NCBI GenBank assembly: GCA_045565015.1
Contig: JBJLGD010000010.1
Span: 1 to 51,292, forward strand
Source: GCA-2697345 sp045565015
GTDB taxonomy: Bacteria; Pseudomonadota; Alphaproteobacteria; Rhodobacterales; Rhodobacteraceae
DNA length: 51,292 nt
Reading direction: 5' to 3'
In this document: positions 46,006 to 51,292 of the stretch, one piece after another
Position numbering within the stretch: the first letter of the stretch is position 1
Layout of the letters: every line of letters starts with the position of its first letter
The notes under the pieces: generated by a model
Seen by the model: only the letters and a program-made list of their open reading frames with translations
The model's database searches: none
Told to the model about the DNA's origin: nothing
Program-made: the position numbers and the translations under genes

Positions 46006-46926
46006 ATGAGTAAAGACACAGGACACCAAATACCGGACCAACCAGAAAGTTGGCGCTGGCCTGAAGAAAAGTGGCGTGAGATAGTAAATAAGATACGAGC
46101 AGGCCGAAGTATGAAACCTAAAAATTGGCCGAATGATGCCAAAGTTGCCGTTGCTTTGTCCTTTGACTCGGATCATGAAACCCAAACATTACGCTGGGGT
46201 CATCATTCCCCTGGAAAATTAAGTCAAGGAGAATATGGAAACCGTGTTGGCGTACCTCGAGTGTTAGAAATACTTAAGAAATACAACGCCCCGTCAACTT
46301 TCTTTGTACCGGCAGTAATTGCCATGCTTTACCCTGATGAACAAAAGCGGGTTATAGCTGAGGGCCATGAAGTTGCCATCCACTCCTGGATACACGAACT
46401 TAACAGTGCCCTCGCCCCAGAGGATGAGCGTGAATTACAGATGAGATCGGCAGATAAGTTAGAAGAAATAACTGGGGTAAGGCCAGTTGGAATCAGAACA
46501 CCATCATGGGACTTTTCTCAACACACAATGGAAATCACTCGTGAAATGGGATTAATTTATGATAGTTCGTTAATGGCAGATGACGAACCCTATGAAATTT
46601 TAGAAAATGGAAAACCAAGTGGTGTTGTTGAACTTCCAGTTGAATGGATACGCGACGATGCTCCATATTGGGCTATGGACCGTTTTACCGGTCTACGTCC
46701 CTACACCCCTCCTTCTGGTGTACTAGAAGTCTTTAAAAGAGAGTTCGATGGGGCATATACCGATAATGGATTATTCCTCCTAACCATGCATCCCCATTTT
46801 ATTGGGCATCGTTCCCGAATCCAAGTGTTGGAGGAGTTATTAAGATATATTAATTCACATCCAGACGTCTGGTGCGCGACCCACGCGGATATAGCTCGAT
46901 ATTGCCACGAGCAGAGCCCAGCTTGA
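46006..46926 (+). CDS. polysaccharide deacetylase-family hydrolase (cyclic imidase/allantoinase-like)
   Basis: This is a NodB-fold metal hydrolase of 306 residues with no signal peptide, so cytosolic. The metal and catalytic motifs are SFDSDHET (residues 52-59), HSWIH (126-130), IRTPSWDFS (Arg 164) and the late TMHPHFIGH. The sequence resembles the intracellular branch that includes PuuE-type allantoinases and cyclic imide hydrolases, rather than secreted chitin or peptidoglycan deacetylases; this placement is from memory of the families. Co-transcription with a peptide-type importer and shared regulatory sites with hyuAB support hydrolysis of a cyclic amide or imide. GAGG precedes the ATG. 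Confidence 0.82.
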   Translation: MSKDTGHQIPDQPESWRWPEEKWREIVNKIRAGRSMKPKNWPNDAKVAVALSFDSDHETQTLRWGHHSPGKLSQGEYGNRVGVPRVLEILKKYNAPSTFFVPAVIAMLYPDEQKRVIAEGHEVAIHSWIHELNSALAPEDERELQMRSADKLEEITGVRPVGIRTPSWDFSQHTMEITREMGLIYDSSLMADDEPYEILENGKPSGVVELPVEWIRDDAPYWAMDRFTGLRPYTPPSGVLEVFKREFDGAYTDNGLFLLTMHPHFIGHRSRIQVLEELLRYINSHPDVWCATHADIARYCHEQSPA

Positions 46927-46966
46927 TTTAAGATTTTAAGAAATCACGATATTAGGGTAGACCTCC

Positions 46967-48169
46967 ATGAGTAAAGTATGGCTCCCATTTTTATGCGTAC
47001 TTTGCCCTCAACTAAGCTTAGCAGTTATTAATCACGGTAAATTAGTTCTTGCACCCCTTTATACAGCTGCAGCTGGACTATCTCCCGAAACCGTCGGCAT
47101 AATTGGTGGATTAAGTGGTTTAGGTTCTGTTTGGCTTTTTTCTGCAAATAGTGTAATTTTACCTAGTTTTGGACCTATAAGAGCTCTTATTTTTGGATGC
47201 TTCTTAGCTCCTATTGGAGCAATGCTACTGTTGTTTCAACAACCTATTCTGATTTTTATTTCTGCAATAGTGATGGGGTTCGGATACGCTATTACAGCGC
47301 CAGCTGGTAGCGAAATACTTGCAAAACAAACCCCTAAAAAACTTTGGGGAACACTTTTTTCTCTACGAATGGCAGGTGTACCTGTGGGTGGAGCCATAGC
47401 TGGTATTATTGGAGCAAGTATAGCAAGCCTGTATAGTTGGAAAGCAGCGGTTATTGTTATTGTACTACCGGCGTTAATTACCGGAATATTTCTTATCAAA
47501 ATGCAATCAAAATTTAATGGTTCAAAATCTAAAGTTAATTTTCAATTATTAAATCTCTTTAATCCTTTCAACTTCTTAAGTCCATTTAGAGTTTTAAAAA
47601 AAATTCCGGGACTCCCACTAATTACGTGTGTAAGTATCGGATACGCCTCAATACAAGGAGGTGTTTTTACGTTTCTAACGACTTATCTTGTAACTGAAGT
47701 TAAAATCTCAATTGTGTTAGCGGGAGGTTTATACGGAACTATGCAAATTGCTAGTTTTTTTGGGCGAATAACTGTCGGTATTATCGCTGATCGTTTCTTT
47801 TCGCCTAGGTCTGTATTAATGGCGCTTGGTCTAACTGGGCCGTGTGGGATATATATACTAACCACATTAGAAAATAATTTATCAAATTTTATATTGTTTT
47901 CATCAATGATTGTAATAGGAATTTCCACTGCAAGTTGGAATGGACTCTTTATGGCAGAAGTTACTAAGATTGCTCCAGAACATGATGTGAGTGAAGCAAC
48001 CTCAGCTTCAACTTTTTTTACCTTTATTACCTACATGCTTGCTCCTCTATTTTTTGGACTTCTAGCTCTATCATTAGGTTATAATTTTGCCTTTTATACA
48101 GTTGGGGTATGTGGGTTAATATCCGTTGTTGCACTATCAACTACAATATTTCGGGAGAAACTGCTATGA
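46967..48169 (+). CDS. major facilitator superfamily transporter
   Basis: The 400-residue product has about twelve membrane helices, with the central cytoplasmic loop at roughly residues 185-205 (MQSKFNGSKSKVNFQLLNLF). The second half carries the MFS loop motif GRITVGIIADRFFSPRS. It probably exports or imports a small organic compound of the same pathway. Its stop overlaps the start of the next gene (ATGA), so the two are coupled. Confidence 0.88.
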   Translation: MSKVWLPFLCVLCPQLSLAVINHGKLVLAPLYTAAAGLSPETVGIIGGLSGLGSVWLFSANSVILPSFGPIRALIFGCFLAPIGAMLLLFQQPILIFISAIVMGFGYAITAPAGSEILAKQTPKKLWGTLFSLRMAGVPVGGAIAGIIGASIASLYSWKAAVIVIVLPALITGIFLIKMQSKFNGSKSKVNFQLLNLFNPFNFLSPFRVLKKIPGLPLITCVSIGYASIQGGVFTFLTTYLVTEVKISIVLAGGLYGTMQIASFFGRITVGIIADRFFSPRSVLMALGLTGPCGIYILTTLENNLSNFILFSSMIVIGISTASWNGLFMAEVTKIAPEHDVSEATSASTFFTFITYMLAPLFFGLLALSLGYNFAFYTVGVCGLISVVALSTTIFREKLL

Positions 48170-49164
48170 AAGCTGCCTTTTACAACAAAACAGGAAAAGC
48201 TGAAAAAGTTCTAAAAATTGGAACTGTGAAAACCCCAAAACCGGGGCCAAATGAAGTTTTGATTGTTGTGAAAGCATCAGGAATTAATCCTTCTGATGTC
48301 AAGCGTCGCGGAGGCTGGCAATATAAAGATTTACCCTTTCCTTTGATTATCCCCCACTCAGATGGAGCAGGGACTATTGTAGAAGTTGGGAAAAACATAT
48401 CATCAACGTACAAAGATTTAGATGTCTGGATATGGAATGCACAGGGAGGCTACTCAGGACCTGGAAGAGCTTTTGGAACAGCAGCCCAGTTCATAACCGT
48501 TCCAATCACTCAGGTTTCTAAATTGCCAGAAGAACTGACCTTTAACGAAGGCGCATGCTTAGGTGTGCCTTTCCGTACTGCACATAGGGCTATTTTTGCC
48601 GATGGTTCAATCACAGATAAAGTGGTACTAGTTCAAGGTGCAGGCGGAGTAGTTGGAAACTTCTCTGTTCAAATTGCACGACACTTTGGAGCGATTGTAA
48701 TAGGAACTGCTGGATCACCAGATAGTTTAAAACATGCAGAAAGAGCAGGTGCGCATTATACCGTAAATCGACACGACAGTTCATACTCAACGCAGATTAT
48801 GGATATTACAAAAGGATTAGGCGTCGATCGGATAATAGAACTAGAATTTGGAAAAAATTTAGAGACAGACATAGAGTTATTAAAGCCTAATGGGATAATA
48901 GCCGCCTACTCTTCTACGGAAATACCAAAACCAACTTTTCCATATTATAACCTCGCAGCGAAAGGTGGTCAGATTAATATAATACAAAGCTTTAACCTTC
49001 CTGCTGAGGCAGAAATCCTATGCCAAAAACATTTAGAATTATTAACTGCTTCAGGAGAATTCAAAATTCCGATAGGTGAAACCTTTGATTTAGAGCATAT
49101 TGCATCTGCCCATACGCGTGTTGAGACTAAATCTATAATTGGAAATGTTGTTTTAGATATCTAG
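48166..49164 (+). CDS. NADPH:quinone oxidoreductase-like MDR enzyme
   Basis: This is a medium-chain dehydrogenase/reductase of the zinc-less quinone-oxidoreductase type, 332 residues. ASGINPSDVKRRGGW is the N-terminal signature and VVLVQGAGGVVGNFSVQIAR the nucleotide-binding motif. The zinc-coordinating Cys set of alcohol dehydrogenases is absent. ATG 48166 overlaps the MFS stop and gives the normal MKAAFYNKTG start; a longer frame from 48109 lies inside the MFS gene. It may reduce a quinone or an enone. Confidence 0.9.
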   Translation: MKAAFYNKTGKAEKVLKIGTVKTPKPGPNEVLIVVKASGINPSDVKRRGGWQYKDLPFPLIIPHSDGAGTIVEVGKNISSTYKDLDVWIWNAQGGYSGPGRAFGTAAQFITVPITQVSKLPEELTFNEGACLGVPFRTAHRAIFADGSITDKVVLVQGAGGVVGNFSVQIARHFGAIVIGTAGSPDSLKHAERAGAHYTVNRHDSSYSTQIMDITKGLGVDRIIELEFGKNLETDIELLKPNGIIAAYSSTEIPKPTFPYYNLAAKGGQINIIQSFNLPAEAEILCQKHLELLTASGEFKIPIGETFDLEHIASAHTRVETKSIIGNVVLDI

Positions 49165-49182
49165 AGTAAAACTAATTTTACT
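49165..49182 (+). terminator. weak hairpin after the operon
   Basis: AGTAAAA-CTAA-TTTTACT is a perfect 7-bp inverted repeat immediately after the stop codon of the quinone oxidoreductase gene. It is AT-rich with no clean T run behind it, so it may be a weak terminator or chance. It is the only candidate end for this operon before the M3 peptidase gene. Confidence 0.3.
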
Positions 49183-49260
49183 TTCCTTAAAAACAAACTT
49201 ATTGCTCTACCCACATTCATTAACTAACTAAAACTTACTTAAACTTAATGGAGTTAAACG

Positions 49261-51282
49261 TTGACTAATCCACTTTTAAACGAATGGGAAACCCCATTCA
49301 AATTTCCACCTTTTTTGTCGATTAAAGATAAACATTTTGATGAGGCTTTCACAAAAGCGATTAAGGAAGCTGAAGATAAGTTTGAGAATATCTCGAAAAC
49401 TCAGGGACCTGCCAGTTTTGAAAATACGATAGAGGCAATGGAAAAAGCGGGTTTTTTATTGGATAGAGTTTCAAGTGTCTTTTTTAATCTTGTGGGAACG
49501 GACAGTAATGAAGTTCGAAAATCTATTCAAACAAAACTGTCCCCATTATTAGCACAGTTTAATTCAAGGGTATTGACGAACAAAGATCTATGGACACGTG
49601 TGACTTATGTCTATGAAAATCGTTTTATAGAAAATCTCTCTGATGAACAGGTTCGTGTGACTGAACTTTATTATCAAATGTTTAACCGAGCGGGAGCAAA
49701 ACTTAACGATAAGCAAAAATCTCGTTACACCGAAATAATGTCACGGTTAGCCGAAATTGGAACAGAGTTTTCACAAAATCTACTTTCTGCAGAGGGGAAT
49801 TGGGTTTTATCGCTCGAAAATTCAGAGGTAGAGAAATTACCAGATTTTTTAAAAAACTCAATGGCTCAGGCGGCTTCAGATCGTGGATTACCAGGATATG
49901 CATTAACACTTAGTCGTTCTATATTAGAACCTTTTCTACAATTTTCTGACCAAAGAGATTTAAGGCAGCAGGTGCTAGTCGCGTGGCAAGAACGTGGATC
50001 AAATGTAAATGGTGTTAACAATAATATCCTTGCAAAAGAGATGCTAAAACTCAGAACTGAACGAGCTCAAATCTTAGGGTATAAGTCATTTGCTGAATTT
50101 AAACTTGAAAACCAAATGGCAAAGAATCCAAACAATGTAAGAGATCTCCTAATGGCAGTTTGGGAGCCAGCAAAACAAAAAGCTGAAAAAGATGCAGAGA
50201 TCTTAGAAACACTTTTATTAGAAGATGGCGAAGCAGTTCCACTTCTACCGTCAGATTGGCATTTTTACGCAGAAAAATATCGACAAAAGGAGTATCAACT
50301 TAGCGAAACTCAGATAAAACCATACTTTCAATTGGAGAAGATGATTGAGGCATCATTTTATTGTGCAGAAAAACTATTTGGATTAAATTTTGAAAGGGTT
50401 GAACTTGATCTTTATCATCCCGATGCAAAAGCTTGGGAAGTGACAAAAAATGGTAAACATGTTGCTTTATTTATAGGTGATTATTATGCCCGAAAGTCCA
50501 AGAGATCTGGTGCTTGGTGCTCCTCTTTTAGAGGGCAATCAAAATTAGTAGGAGAAGAGACCCCTATTGCTATTAATGTATGTAATTTTACAAAGCCAAT
50601 AAAAAATGAACCGTCTCTTTTAAGTTTTCAGGATGCATTAACTCTTTTTCACGAATTTGGTCACGCCCTGCATGTAATGCTATCGAACGTTACGTATCCT
50701 TTTGTTTCATGCACATCTGTTCCCCGTGACTTTGTAGAACTTCCAAGTCAATTATATGAACATTGGCTTGAAGTACCAGAGGTATTAAATAGGTTTGCAG
50801 TTCACTATCAAACTGGAAAACCTATTCCAGATTCATTACTCAAAAAAATTCTAGAAACACGAAATCTTAATCAAGGTTTTAGTACTGTTGAGTATGTTTC
50901 TTCCGCTTTGGTTGATTTAAGTTTTCATGAGAATATTAAGGAAATTGATCCCCTAATAGAAGAAAAACGGATATTAGATAAATTAGGTATTCCGTCTGCA
51001 ATTAAAATGAGACATTCCACTCCCAATTTTTCACATATATTTTCTGGAGATGGGTATTCCTCTGGCTACTACTCCTATATGTGGTCAGAAGTAATGGACG
51101 CAGATGCATTTAAGGCTTTTGTGGAAGTCAATGATCCCTTTGATCCTAAGACAGCTGAACGACTTCTTTCGTGCATATATTCTGCTGGCGGTTCTAGGCC
51201 GCCTGAAGAGTTATATGTGAGTTTCAGAGGCGCTCTTCCGTCAGTTAACGCCCTTCTTGAACAACGAGGTTTAGATGTTTGA
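49261..51282 (+). CDS. M3 family zinc oligopeptidase (peptidyl-dipeptidase Dcp/oligopeptidase A-like)
   Basis: This cytosolic zinc metallopeptidase of 673 residues finishes the breakdown of imported oligopeptides. The zinc motif HEFGHALH starts at residue 464 and the third ligand lies in DFVELPSQLYEHW. The C-terminal half has FSHIFSGDGYSSGYYSYMWS, the substrate-binding Gly/Tyr stretch of the family. The N-terminal LNEWETPFKFPPF and PASFENTIEAMEKAG are typical of Dcp-type members. The start is TTG at 49261 with GGAG upstream. Its promoter would lie in the 96-bp AT-rich gap after the preceding operon. It is complete within the window. Confidence 0.93.
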   Translation: MTNPLLNEWETPFKFPPFLSIKDKHFDEAFTKAIKEAEDKFENISKTQGPASFENTIEAMEKAGFLLDRVSSVFFNLVGTDSNEVRKSIQTKLSPLLAQFNSRVLTNKDLWTRVTYVYENRFIENLSDEQVRVTELYYQMFNRAGAKLNDKQKSRYTEIMSRLAEIGTEFSQNLLSAEGNWVLSLENSEVEKLPDFLKNSMAQAASDRGLPGYALTLSRSILEPFLQFSDQRDLRQQVLVAWQERGSNVNGVNNNILAKEMLKLRTERAQILGYKSFAEFKLENQMAKNPNNVRDLLMAVWEPAKQKAEKDAEILETLLLEDGEAVPLLPSDWHFYAEKYRQKEYQLSETQIKPYFQLEKMIEASFYCAEKLFGLNFERVELDLYHPDAKAWEVTKNGKHVALFIGDYYARKSKRSGAWCSSFRGQSKLVGEETPIAINVCNFTKPIKNEPSLLSFQDALTLFHEFGHALHVMLSNVTYPFVSCTSVPRDFVELPSQLYEHWLEVPEVLNRFAVHYQTGKPIPDSLLKKILETRNLNQGFSTVEYVSSALVDLSFHENIKEIDPLIEEKRILDKLGIPSAIKMRHSTPNFSHIFSGDGYSSGYYSYMWSEVMDADAFKAFVEVNDPFDPKTAERLLSCIYSAGGSRPPEELYVSFRGALPSVNALLEQRGLDV

Positions 51283-51292
51283 ATTACAACTT

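Noticed and set aside
48109..48165. Longer N-terminus for the quinone oxidoreductase
   Set aside because: The extra residues overlap the MFS gene and do not resemble the family; ATG at 48166 gives the standard start with an ATGA overlap.

Overview
The window reads as a low-GC (by eye under 40%), gene-dense bacterial chromosome segment, most likely from an uncultured marine alphaproteobacterium. This placement is inference from the gene set: a TRAP transporter of the mannitol/chloroaromatic type, a YejA-like binding protein, 3-hydroxybutyrate dehydrogenase, and an rpsB with an acidic C-terminal tail. No rRNA, tRNA, CRISPR array or insertion sequence was recognised. The first ~530 bases are clearly GC-richer than the rest and carry the N-terminal part of an amidohydrolase, so they may be transferred DNA or a chimeric join.

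Layout. 1-2.4 kb: partial amidohydrolase, then two unknown small genes (a membrane protein and a secreted protein) flanked by a ~180 bp imperfect direct repeat. 2.4-4.5 kb (minus strand): tsf and rpsB with a structured leader. 4.6-7.1 kb: pseudouridine kinase, pseudouridine-5'-phosphate glycosidase and a DUF502 membrane protein. 7.1-9.0 kb: YejA-like peptide-binding protein on the minus strand. 9.0-9.4 kb: intergenic stretch with an orphan terminator and a possible small RNA. 9.4-16.6 kb: TRAP transporter, 3-hydroxybutyrate dehydrogenase and an acyl-CoA ligase, readable as a hydroxy-acid uptake and activation module. 16.6-25 kb: gamma-glutamyltransferase, three M20 peptidases, an old yellow enzyme and an FAD oxidoreductase. 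25-34.7 kb (minus strand): two HyuA/HyuB (ATP-dependent hydantoinase/oxoprolinase) pairs, an SDR and an IclR regulator. 34.9-39.4 kb: complete branched-chain-type ABC transporter. 39.6-49.2 kb: SDR, complete dipeptide-type ABC transporter, a cyclic-imidase-like NodB-fold hydrolase, an MFS transporter and a quinone oxidoreductase. 49.3-51.3 kb: M3 oligopeptidase.

The most interesting system is the ~24 kb block from 25.1 to 49.2 kb. An ungapped ~69 bp element with two TTCACAT boxes and a TTGAC-N17-GTCAA palindrome lies both between the IclR gene and the first ABC operon and in front of the SDR/second ABC operon. This suggests one IclR regulon joining two importers, two HyuAB hydrolases and a cyclic-imidase-like enzyme, plausibly for scavenging cyclic amides or imides (hydantoin- or oxoproline-like compounds). 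The substrate is inference.

Sequence caution: nine apparent frameshifts, every one an extra base and most in A/T runs, break rpsB, psuK, psuG, the DUF502 gene and ggt. Because rpsB is essential, uncorrected sequencing insertions are the simplest explanation. Separately, one hyuA has an in-frame TGA where its neighbouring paralogue has Arg.
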